Origin: W0P28-013 sp051878315
GTDB lineage: Bacteria; Bacteroidota; Bacteroidia; Bacteroidales; Paludibacteraceae
Length of the DNA stretch: 64,000 nt
Reading direction: 5' to 3'
Assembly (NCBI GenBank): GCA_051878315.1
Contig: JBJEJW010000023.1
Span: 1-64,000 of the forward strand
Below are positions 32,480 to 42,271 of the stretch, piece by piece. Positions within the stretch are counted from its first letter, which is position 1. The number at the start of each line of letters is the position of its first letter. Below the pieces are notes generated by a model, which saw only the letters and a program-made list of their open reading frames with translations, searched no databases and was not told the DNA's origin. Made by a program: the position numbers and the translations under genes.

Positions 32480-35116
32480 ATGAAGACAAAAAAAATATTT
32501 GCTATTTTGGCAACAAGTCTTTGTATAGCCTCCGCAACGGTGGCCGAGACAAACACTTATTATTTCATGGACGAAATACCGATGCGCAGTTCCATGAACC
32601 CGGCCTTTATGCCAAACACGAAATTTTATCTTGATTTCATTTTCTTACCGAATTTATCGTTGAGTGTCGGCAACAATTCGTTTGCTTTGAAAGATGCCAT
32701 CTTCGAACACGATGGTCAAATGGTAACAGCCTTGCATCCATCGCAAAGCGTTGACCAACTCTACAAACACATCAAACGCACCACGTCGTTCGATATGGAT
32801 CTGAATATCAATATTTTAGAATTCGGTTTCCGTTTCCGCGAGCGCAACTATCTGACCTTTGGGCTCGGTGTCAACGTTGATGGAGGTCTGTTTCTGCCAC
32901 GCGATCTATTCAAATTGGCATTATATGGCACACCCGACGAATTTGGCATTAATTCGTTCAATTTCAAACGTACCGGGCTGAATCTGACTGCTTACAGCGA
33001 ATTTGGCGTTGGCTATATGCGTCGCATCAACGAGCAATGGACAGTCGGTGGCAAACTGAGTTTGCTGATGGGCTACGCCGGTGCCACCTCGAAAGTACGC
33101 AATCTACAACTCGACGCCTCGCGCGACGCATGGGACGTTACCGCCGATGCCGACATCTACGCTTCGGTGCCGGTAACCTTTGATACAAAAGACGACGGTT
33201 CCATCGACTTTGGGTCGATAAGTCCGTACGACGATGTCATGGACTACGTCAAAATGTTGTACAAACCGGCAGGACACGGTGCCTCACTCGACGTGGGTTT
33301 CACCTACGAGCCTATCAAATATTTAGTTATTTCAGGCGCCATCACCGATCTCGGATTCATCTATTGGCACGACAACATCATCGGAGGCCAACTCGATGGC
33401 ACTTACCATTTTACTGGCATCACGTGGGAACCCGGCGACAGTCTCAACCTACAACAATTAGGCCAAGATGCACTCGACGCATTCCAATTCAAATCAACGC
33501 AAAATCAGAAAGGCTTCGCCCAAATGATGCACGGCAACTTCAACGCCGCCATCGAATACGGCATACTGAAAAACAAAATCAGTTTCGGTCTGCTGTCGCA
33601 CATGCGTTTCAACGCACAACGTGTTACCGAAGAAGTAACGCTGGCAGCCAATTTCCGTCCGCTCGACTGGCTGAAAGCCTATCTGACCTACTCGTTCGTC
33701 AACAGTCGTTGGAATAATATCGGTTTAGGATTAAACCTGCGCGTCGGCATGTTCAACATGTTCCTCGCCATGGATTATATTCCACTGAATTGGGCTAAAA
33801 TGACAGTCGCCGAAGGTGGCAACACCATACCCATTCCATACGGTACGCAATGCGTCAATGTGCAAATGGGCATGAACTGGAATATCGGCCGCGACAGTAG
33901 CGATAAAGACCGCGACGGCGTGAAAAACAGCGAAGATCAATGTCCCGGAACACCAATCAAACAACTCCGCAAACTCTGTCCCGACATCAAACGCAAGCAC
34001 TTTGTCGATTCGGTCGGTTGCTTGCTCGACGAAGACCAAGATGGCGTACCCGACTGCTACGATCAATGTCCCGGAACACCTTTCGGCTGGCCTGTCGATT
34101 CGGTCGGATGCCCGTTTGATGATGATATGGACGGCGTGTACAACTATGCCGATAGTTGTCCGAACACCCCGATTGGCGTGCTGGTCGATTCGAAAGGTTG
34201 CCCGCTCGACGAAGACCAAGACGGAGTGCCCGACTATCTCGACCAATGTCCTGATACACCGCTGGGCGTGCAAGTCGATGAAAACGGTTGCCCAATAGAT
34301 CAAGACGGTGACGGCGTACCCGATCACCTTGACAAATGTCCTGACACGCCACGAGGTGTACAAGTTGATTCCGATGGTTGTCCCGTTGATACCGACGGCG
34401 ATAGTGTACCCGACTATCTCGACCAGTGTCCCAACACGCCGGCCGGCGTACAAGTTGATGCAACAGGCTGTCCGCTCGACCAAGACGGCGACGGCGTACC
34501 CGACTATCTCGACAAATGTCCAAATACACCTGCCGACGCATTCGCCTCTATTGACGAAAACGGCTGTCCGAAAGATACCGACGGCGATGGTGTGCCCGAC
34601 TATCTCGATAAATGCCCGACAACCGCCGGCACGGTCGATAATCACGGTTGCCCCGAACTGAAACGCGAAGTACGAAACTTGTTCAAACGCGCCATGCAGG
34701 GCATTCAATTTGAAACAGGCAAAGATGTCATTCTGCCAAAATCATTCCCCATTTTGGACGACATCGCCAAAGTGATGTTCGAAAATCCGACATTCAACCT
34801 CACCATCAACGGACACACCGACGACGTCGGCGATGATAATGCCAACATGATTTTGTCGGAAAAACGTGCTGCATCGGTACGTCGCTACCTCGTTGGCAAA
34901 GGCATCGACGAACGTCGCATGACCTCGAACGGATTTGGCGAAACAATGCCAATAGCCGACAACAAAACAAAAGCCGGACGCGCACAAAATCGTCGTGTAG
35001 AATTCCTCGTTACCTATGAAGAAATCTCTTACGAAAAAATCGTTAATCCGGAATTGCAGGATCTGCAAAACACCACACCGGAAACACCAAACGCACCGGC
35101 AGATACATTAAAATAA
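32480..35116 (+). CDS. DUF5723 outer-membrane protein with TSP3 repeats and OmpA domain
   Basis: An 878-residue envelope protein with three parts. A signal peptide (about 1-22) is followed by a DUF5723-type beta-barrel region (to about 470, starting YYFMDEIPMRSSMNPAFMP). Eight thrombospondin-type-3 calcium-binding repeats of the DxDxDGVPDYLDxCPxTP type follow (about 473-725). The C-terminal OmpA domain (about 740-850) has NGHTDDVGDD and NRRVEFLV and should bind peptidoglycan. It would link the outer membrane to the cell wall through a rigid calcium-dependent rod. A strong terminator follows. Confidence 0.88.
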   Translation: MKTKKIFAILATSLCIASATVAETNTYYFMDEIPMRSSMNPAFMPNTKFYLDFIFLPNLSLSVGNNSFALKDAIFEHDGQMVTALHPSQSVDQLYKHIKRTTSFDMDLNINILEFGFRFRERNYLTFGLGVNVDGGLFLPRDLFKLALYGTPDEFGINSFNFKRTGLNLTAYSEFGVGYMRRINEQWTVGGKLSLLMGYAGATSKVRNLQLDASRDAWDVTADADIYASVPVTFDTKDDGSIDFGSISPYDDVMDYVKMLYKPAGHGASLDVGFTYEPIKYLVISGAITDLGFIYWHDNIIGGQLDGTYHFTGITWEPGDSLNLQQLGQDALDAFQFKSTQNQKGFAQMMHGNFNAAIEYGILKNKISFGLLSHMRFNAQRVTEEVTLAANFRPLDWLKAYLTYSFVNSRWNNIGLGLNLRVGMFNMFLAMDYIPLNWAKMTVAEGGNTIPIPYGTQCVNVQMGMNWNIGRDSSDKDRDGVKNSEDQCPGTPIKQLRKLCPDIKRKHFVDSVGCLLDEDQDGVPDCYDQCPGTPFGWPVDSVGCPFDDDMDGVYNYADSCPNTPIGVLVDSKGCPLDEDQDGVPDYLDQCPDTPLGVQVDENGCPIDQDGDGVPDHLDKCPDTPRGVQVDSDGCPVDTDGDSVPDYLDQCPNTPAGVQVDATGCPLDQDGDGVPDYLDKCPNTPADAFASIDENGCPKDTDGDGVPDYLDKCPTTAGTVDNHGCPELKREVRNLFKRAMQGIQFETGKDVILPKSFPILDDIAKVMFENPTFNLTINGHTDDVGDDNANMILSEKRAASVRRYLVGKGIDERRMTSNGFGETMPIADNKTKAGRAQNRRVEFLVTYEEISYEKIVNPELQDLQNTTPETPNAPADTLK
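33902..34653 (+). repeat. Coding tandem repeats (TSP3 units)
   Basis: Eight tandem units of roughly 80-100 bp inside the DUF5723/OmpA gene. Each encodes an Asp-rich calcium loop followed by a CPxTP turn. The later units are most alike (GVPDYLDQCP / GVPDYLDKCP), which suggests recent duplication. Confidence 0.85.
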
Positions 35117-35126
35117 TTGGATAACG

Positions 35127-35161
35127 AAATAGGGAAATCTTGCAAGATTTCCCTATTTTTT
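35127..35161 (+). terminator. Terminator after the OmpA-type gene
   Basis: Perfect long stem AATAGGGAAATCTTG / CAAGATTTCCCTATT ending in a run of T; effective in the plus direction. Confidence 0.85.
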
Positions 35162-35174
35162 AACCATGATATAC

Positions 35175-35202
35175 AAAAAAAAACCCTGCCATTGCAGGGT
35201 TT
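35175..35202 (-). terminator. Terminator of tRNA-His
   Basis: On the minus strand AAACCCTGC / GCAGGGTTT with a 4-nt loop, followed by nine T, directly downstream of the tRNA. Confidence 0.8.
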
Positions 35203-35208
35203 CGCAGG

Positions 35209-35283
35209 GGTGGAAGATGGGACTCGAACCCACGACATTCAGAACCACAATCTGACGCTCTAACCAACTGAACTACATCCACC
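35209..35283 (-). tRNA. tRNA-His (GTG anticodon)
   Basis: Cloverleaf on the minus strand: acceptor GGTGGA / TCCACC with the extra 5' G typical of tRNA-His paired to the terminal C, D-arm AGTTCAGTTGGTTAGAGC, anticodon stem TCAGA / TCTGA around loop TTGTGGT (anticodon GTG), and T-arm CGTGGGTTCGAGTCCCAT. CCA is not encoded. Confidence 0.95.
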
Positions 35284-35299
35284 ATCGGTTTTGCGGTTG

Positions 35300-35307
35300 C
35301 AAAGGTA
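35300..35307 (-). promoter_or_regulatory. -7 box of the tRNA-His promoter
   Basis: TACCTTTG on the minus strand 17 bp before the tRNA, with a GTTG at about the -33 distance. Confidence 0.5.
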
Positions 35308-35346
35308 ACTATTTTTTTTGGAACACACAACTTTTACAAACAAAAA

Positions 35347-36009
35347 ATGCAAATGAGCGAAGAAAACACCCAACAACTTAATAATCAACAAATTACAAAC
35401 ACCATAAAGCAAATACGCCGCCTTATTGTCGGTTCTATGGATGGCGTTACTGCCACCACGATGCGCCAAAAAGGTCTGAATTATAGGCAAAATTTCGGCG
35501 TTTCACTACCGCGTTTGCGCGAAATTGCACACACCGTCGACCCTAACCTGACATTAGCCGAACAACTATGGCAAACCGACTGTCGCGAAACGCAAATCGT
35601 CGGGCTGCTACTGATGCCAACCGACCAAATAACTACCGACACGGCACTCCGTTTAGCCGATACGATACCGACATCCGAATTGGCCGAAATCGCCGCAATG
35701 ACACTATTTTGCAAACTCGCAGACATCGACCGATTTGTAACTCAACTATCCACACTCACAAACCCATGGCGACTGTTAACAGCCTGTTGCACAACCACAC
35801 GCGCACTTCATCGTTTGCAACCACAAACTATCGAAACCGTGTTGCACGCCGTTGCCGATAACGACATCGACATGGCAACCGCCAACGCCGCCTATACCCT
35901 GCTACAACATCTGCACGACCAAAACGCCACAACAAGCCGACCGTATATCGACATTTTGGCGCATTCGTCCAATGCACTGTGTCAACGCATAGCCACGCTA
36001 ATAATATAG
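35347..36009 (+). CDS. AlkD-like DNA alkylation repair protein
   Basis: A 220-residue all-helical HEAT-repeat protein of the AlkD family, which in characterised members excises alkylated bases. Visible features are RRLIVGSMDGVTATTMRQKGLNYRQNFGVSLPRLREIA and LAEQLWQTDCRETQIVGLLL (the family RE-x2-I/L-A-type helix), followed by further helical pairs. The first is over 20 residues in total but its key blocks are GSMDGV and NFGVSLPRLR. Possible starts are ATG 35347 and ATG 35353. Catalytic competence cannot be judged by eye. Confidence 0.75.
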   Translation: MQMSEENTQQLNNQQITNTIKQIRRLIVGSMDGVTATTMRQKGLNYRQNFGVSLPRLREIAHTVDPNLTLAEQLWQTDCRETQIVGLLLMPTDQITTDTALRLADTIPTSELAEIAAMTLFCKLADIDRFVTQLSTLTNPWRLLTACCTTTRALHRLQPQTIETVLHAVADNDIDMATANAAYTLLQHLHDQNATTSRPYIDILAHSSNALCQRIATLII

Positions 36010-36037
36010 CAACACCGACACCTTGGCTGACATTATT

Positions 36038-36080
36038 GTAAAAAAAAAATCTCCACTTTGCAGTAGAGATTTTTTTTACA
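36038..36080. terminator. Shared bidirectional terminator between convergent genes
   Basis: TGTAAAAAAAA...ATCTC pairs with GAGATTTTTTTTACA around a 12-nt loop, serving both the alkD-like gene and the leucine-rich-repeat gene. Confidence 0.8.
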
Positions 36081-36094
36081 AACAATTCGGCGAC

Positions 36095-39000
36095 TTACGG
36101 CACCAAGGCTTTGTAGGCTTGGTCGCCAACCATTACCACATAAGCACCTGAATCCACATTCGGCAAAACAACTTCGCCGTTGGCAGCAATGTCGGCTGTA
36201 CGCAACAACATACCATTGACGTTGTACAAACGCACTTGCGTTCCGTCGGCAGCAGATGTTTGGACAATAATCGTCCGGTCGTGCACTATAACCGAAGCCA
36301 CCGCATTGTCTGCGGCAATAGGTTTGAGGCCGGTGGTTACATCGAATAAGTCGGTGTACAAATACAAATCTGGGAAAGTGGCATTTGTCATCACACACAT
36401 TACATCGCCAATGCTTTTCAAGAAGGTGGTTACACCATCTTCGATGGTATATTCCGTGCCTTCAATCAGTTCTTCACCCTCGAGTTCGCCTTCATCGTTG
36501 ATAATGGGCACATCAAGGAACCAGCGATAAACGGTTGTGTCGCCATTGACTTCGAAATGTTCGCTCAAGTCCACGGTCATATCGACAAGCGCTGCATCGA
36601 CAGGTGCCTGATTAGCATACCCATAGATGGTGTAGGAGGGCAATGGTAATGGCAAAGTATTGAATGTGAAGAAGTTGTTGCTGAGTGTCAAGATACGCAG
36701 GCGTGTCAGTTTCGACACATCAATTTGCGACAAGTAATTGTACGTCAGCATTACCTGCTCCAAGTTTGGCGCACCATCCAACGAAATTTGCTCAAAATAG
36801 TTGGTTGACAAATCCAAATTCCACAACGCCGGATTATCGAACACTACCGAATTGAGTTGGTTGTTCGAAGCCGACAACAATCCGAGATTCTTATTTGGGC
36901 TGACATCGAGCGTTGTCAAGTCATTGTCGTTCAGCATCAGCCAATAGAGGTTACTGTAAGCCGACACATCAACCGTTTTCAGTTGGTTGCCCGACAGGTT
37001 CAAATCTTTCAATTTTTCCGTATTGGTCGGCAGCGTTATCGACGATAAGCCGGCGTTGGCTACCGTCAAGCCGATGGCGTCGTTCAGTCGGCTGCCATCG
37101 AACGAGGACAACGATGCACCATTCATACTAAACACGGTAATGGCTTCCTCTGGTTCGTAAGTGTACACTTTAACCTCGGTGTCAGCCTTAGTTGTAGCCG
37201 AGAACAAACGATAAGTCGAACCCAACAAATATTGTGTCAGATTATCGTTGCCTTGCCAATCGAAATAGATGGCAATACCGCTATCGTCGCCGGCAGCCAG
37301 CGACAAATTCACCTCCTCGCCATCGGTCGTGGTTTTGAATGTGGCCAACACATTAGTCGGCATACCGGCGGCAAGTATCGGTGTCGTTTTCAAGACATCA
37401 TCGTCCGCAAAATCGGGGAAACTCGGATGCGACATTTCGCAATAAATAGTGTCGCCTTCGATATTGAAACGCGTAAAGCCATTTTCGATGGTATAATCCT
37501 CACCTTCGGTCAATACCGTACCGTCTGCGGTCTTTTTCCAGACATACACCGTATTATTGCTGTCAATGGTACGATTTTGTTCCGACAAATCGGTGCACGG
37601 GCCTTTGGTCGCAATCTGAATATCGGCTTGCGGCGCATATTTGTATTGTTTCATGCTGCCCGGCTCCGGCAGTGTAGCCAGCGTAAATTTATTGCCGTCG
37701 ATGGCCAACGTGTCGATGTTGTTCGTTGTCGGATAGACAATAGACGTCAGCAGATTGTTCGAAGCACGCAAAGCTTGCAAGTTCTCGCAGTGAGTGAAAT
37801 CCAATTCCGTGAACTTGTTGTTCGATACATCGATGGAAATCAGGTTATCGGCATCCGAAAAATCGATGGTTATCACCGTGTCACGGTCGGCAAAACTTAT
37901 CTTCGACAATTGGTTGTTGCTGATGTCCAAACGGCGTATGGCCAGCACATAGTGCAAGGTCAATTCCGTCAATTGGTTATTGCTGACATTGACATTTTCC
38001 AGCAAATTTTTGCTGAAATAGGTACTTGCACCTGCCAGCGACAAAGTCGTAAGATTATTGTTGCTCAAATCGAGCGAATAGAGCAAGCGGTTTTTGCTCA
38101 AATCGAGGCTTTGAGTGTACAAGCCGGTATTGGCCAAATTCAATTCTTCGAGTCCCACCAAATTGGTTAAGTCGATGCCATTCAGCGGCACATTCACGCC
38201 AAGTGCCGACACCGACACGCCTTCGGGCACATACACCGTGAAAATGTATGCCGTTTTGGTATTCACATTCGGCGTAACCGACAAATGCGATGTCGTTACT
38301 TTGATGGTGTCGAACGTTTCGGAATTGCCAAGTTGCAGATAGCATTCTTTCGGATTTTCGGGCGTAGCGCCGGTCAAGCCTATCGAAAAATTCAGCGGTT
38401 CGTTAGCCGAACTCATCTTCATACTAAACGCTTTGTCGGGTTTGCCAAAGTCGTCGGCGGTCTTCACCTTGAAGTGTCCGGCATAAAGCACCGCTTCAGG
38501 GAATTTGTTATTGATAAACGCAATAACCAAACTATCGGTGTGCGCTTTTTTGAGCGTTACTTTGCCGTCCTCGTACGAGAAGTAACTCTCGTCGAGCAGC
38601 GTCAAAGTCGATGGATTTAACTCCGAAATGCTGTACAAAGCGGCTTCGGTTGTAGTGCCATCGCGCAACACGCGGCTGCTGAAATCCAATTCCGTACCTT
38701 CGGCATACGACAAATCGGTCGGAATCATGCGCGGCTGATAGTAATATTCGTTCCAATAGCCGGGATCGAACGGCAACGTGGCAAAATCCATGCAGTTGTC
38801 GTTGATATGCACATTCACAAGGTTCGTGTCTTTCGACAAATCAATTTCCGTCAGGTAGTTTTTATCGGCATACAACGATTGCAGCAACGTGCATTCCGAC
38901 ACGTCAAGTTCTTTGAGATTGTTGGCCGAACAGAACAGATAAATCAAATTTTTATTGTTGGTCAGGTCGAGTTCGTTCAACTTGCCTTCGGCATTGTGAG

Positions 39001-39835
39001 TACCAGAATTATGTGTACAATAGAGTTGCTGCAACTTGGTATTGTTGCGGAGGTCTATGCTGTTGATGCGCGTATCGCTGATATTCAGAATCAGCAAATC
39101 GGGATTTTGACTGACATCCAAGGTCGATACATTAGTCAAATCGATTGACAGACGCAACAATTTTGGGCAACCGGTCGGGTCAATGTGCGTTACACCAAAA
39201 TTATGGTACGCATCGAACGATTGCAGTTTCGGGTAATTGGACAGGTTGAAGTGTTCGCCGTCGAAATAATCGATTTGAGCAATTTCGAGCAACATCAGCG
39301 AGTCGAGGTTGTCACCTATCACCAGCGGCGATTCGGCGCTAAACGGGTTGTCCAACAGATACAACATACGCAACTTACTGTTGTTCGACAAGTCCAACGA
39401 TTTCAGCACGTTGTGCTGCATACTCAGAATTTCCAAATTGGTCAGTTTCGACAAATCGATGCTCTCGATATAGCAACCATCGAGGTTCAGATAGTCGATT
39501 TTCGACGCGTCGCCATACAATTTCACTACGCCGGCGCTCGATACGGTACCCGATACGGTCGTACCTTCCAAACTTTGCGAGTCTTCGCTAAATACTGCTT
39601 TGCCGATTTCCCACTCCATTTTGCCGAAGCCGCAATCGACATCGATAAAAATAGAATCGGTAGCCGCAATCACCATCGTGAAAGCGTTCTGCGCACCGGC
39701 CGTTTCGTACAAAGTCGTTGTGAAGGTCAAAAACGGCTCTTCGCTTTCCGTTTGGGCAAACAGCGACAACCGGCAGCCCAACAATACGACAACGACAGCC
39801 AATTTCGCCATCCAACTGTAAATAAAATGTTTCAT
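36095..39835 (-). CDS. Secreted leucine-rich-repeat protein with T9SS sorting domain
   Basis: A 1246-residue exported protein. After a signal peptide (VVVVLLGCRLSLFAQ) come three tandem modules of about 380 residues. Each begins with a beta domain (for example IDVDCGFGKMEWEIGKAV, then YFDWQGNDNLTQYLL) and continues into LRR units of the LxxLxLSNNxLTxLDVS kind. Each module closes with a beta segment such as TEYTIEDGVTTF. The last 75 residues (TQVRLYNVNGMLLRTADIA, ending DQAYKALVP) are a type IX secretion sorting domain, so it is probably exported through the outer membrane and anchored on the surface. A role in adhesion or binding is likely but not shown. Confidence 0.87.
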   Translation of the reverse strand: MKHFIYSWMAKLAVVVVLLGCRLSLFAQTESEEPFLTFTTTLYETAGAQNAFTMVIAATDSIFIDVDCGFGKMEWEIGKAVFSEDSQSLEGTTVSGTVSSAGVVKLYGDASKIDYLNLDGCYIESIDLSKLTNLEILSMQHNVLKSLDLSNNSKLRMLYLLDNPFSAESPLVIGDNLDSLMLLEIAQIDYFDGEHFNLSNYPKLQSFDAYHNFGVTHIDPTGCPKLLRLSIDLTNVSTLDVSQNPDLLILNISDTRINSIDLRNNTKLQQLYCTHNSGTHNAEGKLNELDLTNNKNLIYLFCSANNLKELDVSECTLLQSLYADKNYLTEIDLSKDTNLVNVHINDNCMDFATLPFDPGYWNEYYYQPRMIPTDLSYAEGTELDFSSRVLRDGTTTEAALYSISELNPSTLTLLDESYFSYEDGKVTLKKAHTDSLVIAFINNKFPEAVLYAGHFKVKTADDFGKPDKAFSMKMSSANEPLNFSIGLTGATPENPKECYLQLGNSETFDTIKVTTSHLSVTPNVNTKTAYIFTVYVPEGVSVSALGVNVPLNGIDLTNLVGLEELNLANTGLYTQSLDLSKNRLLYSLDLSNNNLTTLSLAGASTYFSKNLLENVNVSNNQLTELTLHYVLAIRRLDISNNQLSKISFADRDTVITIDFSDADNLISIDVSNNKFTELDFTHCENLQALRASNNLLTSIVYPTTNNIDTLAIDGNKFTLATLPEPGSMKQYKYAPQADIQIATKGPCTDLSEQNRTIDSNNTVYVWKKTADGTVLTEGEDYTIENGFTRFNIEGDTIYCEMSHPSFPDFADDDVLKTTPILAAGMPTNVLATFKTTTDGEEVNLSLAAGDDSGIAIYFDWQGNDNLTQYLLGSTYRLFSATTKADTEVKVYTYEPEEAITVFSMNGASLSSFDGSRLNDAIGLTVANAGLSSITLPTNTEKLKDLNLSGNQLKTVDVSAYSNLYWLMLNDNDLTTLDVSPNKNLGLLSASNNQLNSVVFDNPALWNLDLSTNYFEQISLDGAPNLEQVMLTYNYLSQIDVSKLTRLRILTLSNNFFTFNTLPLPLPSYTIYGYANQAPVDAALVDMTVDLSEHFEVNGDTTVYRWFLDVPIINDEGELEGEELIEGTEYTIEDGVTTFLKSIGDVMCVMTNATFPDLYLYTDLFDVTTGLKPIAADNAVASVIVHDRTIIVQTSAADGTQVRLYNVNGMLLRTADIAANGEVVLPNVDSGAYVVMVGDQAYKALVP

Positions 39836-39867
39836 TGTGATAATTTTTGGTTATTGTTTAGTTATTC

Positions 39868-42150
39868 TTATTGCACTACAATCGACTGTGCGTGCGTGCC
39901 ATTCACCCGCACGACGTACACGCCGGCCGACAGCGACGACGCATCCAAATTCAATTCGTCGTTCAACGATTCAGCCGTCATAACAACCTGTCCAACAGTA
40001 TTATAAACCACGGCATCCATGTGTGTGGCGCCACCAAGGAACAGATTGAAATGCCGCGCATCGCGCGAAACGACCAGCAAGCGGTTCAAACGTTCGGGCA
40101 CCGATTCGAGACCGGTCGAAGCGCGACGAATCACCTCTTTCAAACCGGCATACGCATCGAATTTGCCGGCACCCCACTGCAACGGGTCGCCGTTGGTGCC
40201 AACCACGTCGGCATCGACCTGAGCCGTCGTGGCAACAATATCTTTCACATCGTCTATCGTCAGGGTCGGGTCGGCCTCGAGCCACAAAGCAATGGCGCCT
40301 GCCACTACCGGCGTGGCCATCGACGTACCGAGCGACTGATGCCAAATGTTGGTGCGATTACTTTCGACATATTTGGCTTGCAACGCATTGGACTGCAAGT
40401 TTTCATACGACGCATAATAACTGCTGCTCGACGACACAACGGCTGCGCCCGGAGCGCACACATGCGGCAGATTGCGCCCGTCAATCAGTGTACCATACGA
40501 AGTGAACGATGACACATCGTTACCCGAGAACTGACCTTGATAGCCATAGATACCGCCATCGAGCGAACCCCACGAGTCGCGCGAATTGTACGAACCGACA
40601 ACCAAGATATTATTACCGCAAGCCATATCGCTAATGGAACCGTTGCACGAACCGTTCGACCAACCTGCGAAACCATAACCATCGAAATGGTTGAAATAGC
40701 CATCAATATAACAATCGATGCGCTGACCGGGTTTGCCCACAACTTGGAATCCCAGAATGTAGTTACCCGCGGCATTGGTCGAAGTGTTGTCAAACGTGAA
40801 GAAATCCACCTTACAATAATAGCGCTGGGCATCTTCGTCGATGTCGGACCCCGCACCTACATAACCTTGGAACGCCTTGGTAAAATTGGCATTCGTTTTG
40901 TCGTCGCTGCTTTCCACATAGTCGGGCGACGCATAATAGAGCGGTTCGTTTTCGGTATTTTCGGCTATCGGGAGTTCGAAGATAACCGTTTCGCGAGTTT
41001 TGTTGAAAATCACCACGCGGAACAAAAATGGCGTTGTGTCGTTGCTATACACATCAATGCCACCATAACGCACATTCTGATAGCCGCTTACCGCCACACG
41101 CGGATAGATGAACGTTTGCAACAAGGTATCGCCTTCGGTCAACGTTTTGTTCAACGCAATAGGCAAATCGCCTTCGTTGCCGGCCGCCACACAGATAATA
41201 GCCTCCTCACCGGCCAACTCGAGGTATTGTCCCAGCAGGCTTTTGCCGTCGTGCGAGCCAAGATTACTGCCCAACGACATATTGATAACTGCCGGCTGAT
41301 TGTGGTCGTAACGATAGTTCAGAATATTTTCCATGCCGAGTGCGATGAAACCGTCCTGCAACGTACCGCACGATGCCACGATGTCCGATTCGTAAGCCAT
41401 GCCGTAGAACGGACAATCCATATCGGCCACCGTAGCCGCAAACTCGTTTTTCTTCTGTGCTGTTTGTGCCGTTCCACGATAGCCGCCGGCCATAGTGCCC
41501 AGCGTGTGTGTGCCGTGGAACGACTCCTCGTCGTCGGTGGTGAATTTATCCATATTATCGGGCGTATAATCCTTTTCGACATAACCGATTGACGACGTTT
41601 CGGAATACGCAATATGGCTCAAAAACTGAATGCGGCTCGTGCCGTCGTCGTTGCGGAAATTGATGTGGTTCGGGTCTAAACCGCCATCGACAATGCCGGT
41701 AACGACACCGCGCCCCGTATAGGCAGACGGCAACTCCTGGCCGGCATGTATTTTGTCAACGCCTATCAGTTGACGCACCACATCATTTTTGGGGAATATG
41801 TCGCGCGACAGCGACAAACGCCGAACGCCACGCATGGCGGCTACGCGCTCCACTGCCGACAACGGCACCGACACGACAGCCAACCGACCGCGCTGCGCAT
41901 GAACTACCACACCGGCCGCCGATAACGAATCCAACGACGCGCACTCGTCCAACGACAGCATGGCACAAACATACTTGTCCGCCGATGCACGACGCACTGT
42001 GCGCAACGCACCGGTCGCACGATCGACCTCGACAGCCGACGATGCGCGCAAACGACGCAACGCCATACGACTACCTACATCCAATGCCGACTGCGCCGAC
42101 AACGACACCGCCAACAATAAAAAGCATGCAGAAGAAACAATTTTTCTCAT
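39868..42150 (-). CDS. Secreted subtilisin-like serine protease (S8) with T9SS sorting domain
   Basis: A 760-residue exported protease. A signal peptide (SSACFLLLAVSLSAQ) is followed by an inhibitor-like propeptide (about 30-120). The S8 catalytic domain has Asp155 (GIVDGGLDP), His212 (FHGTHTLGTMAGG), the oxyanion Asn in AAGNEG, and Ser610 (LGTSMATPVVAG). A large insertion (about 335-500) has beta/lectin-like character. The C-terminal 80 residues (VVYNTVGQVVMTAESL, then SAGVYVVRVNG) are a type IX sorting domain. It is probably surface-bound or released and nutritional or virulence related. Confidence 0.93.
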   Translation of the reverse strand: MRKIVSSACFLLLAVSLSAQSALDVGSRMALRRLRASSAVEVDRATGALRTVRRASADKYVCAMLSLDECASLDSLSAAGVVVHAQRGRLAVVSVPLSAVERVAAMRGVRRLSLSRDIFPKNDVVRQLIGVDKIHAGQELPSAYTGRGVVTGIVDGGLDPNHINFRNDDGTSRIQFLSHIAYSETSSIGYVEKDYTPDNMDKFTTDDEESFHGTHTLGTMAGGYRGTAQTAQKKNEFAATVADMDCPFYGMAYESDIVASCGTLQDGFIALGMENILNYRYDHNQPAVINMSLGSNLGSHDGKSLLGQYLELAGEEAIICVAAGNEGDLPIALNKTLTEGDTLLQTFIYPRVAVSGYQNVRYGGIDVYSNDTTPFLFRVVIFNKTRETVIFELPIAENTENEPLYYASPDYVESSDDKTNANFTKAFQGYVGAGSDIDEDAQRYYCKVDFFTFDNTSTNAAGNYILGFQVVGKPGQRIDCYIDGYFNHFDGYGFAGWSNGSCNGSISDMACGNNILVVGSYNSRDSWGSLDGGIYGYQGQFSGNDVSSFTSYGTLIDGRNLPHVCAPGAAVVSSSSSYYASYENLQSNALQAKYVESNRTNIWHQSLGTSMATPVVAGAIALWLEADPTLTIDDVKDIVATTAQVDADVVGTNGDPLQWGAGKFDAYAGLKEVIRRASTGLESVPERLNRLLVVSRDARHFNLFLGGATHMDAVVYNTVGQVVMTAESLNDELNLDASSLSAGVYVVRVNGTHAQSIVVQ

Positions 42151-42271
42151 CTGTTACATATTTTTAGTAAACACACGTTTTACAACAACGACAGGCGCAA
42201 TGTATTGCACACTACGCCTGCACGCTGTTCTTTGTTAAACTTTCAATAATGACATCTATCCGTTGCTGCAA

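Noticed and set aside
33731..34708. Minus-strand 325-codon frame opposite the TSP3 repeats
   Set aside because: Its repetitive sequence mirrors the Asp/Pro-rich coding repeats; no start region or domain supports it.
37232..38170. Plus-strand 312-codon frame opposite the LRR gene, and similar long frames at 29140-30123 and 40537-41592
   Set aside because: Antisense shadows of confident genes with unnatural amino-acid composition.
42151..42271. Hairpin with AGGCG / CGCCT arms between the subtilisin and beta-rich genes as a terminator
   Set aside because: The stem is short with a long loop and no U-tract, so it is not supported.
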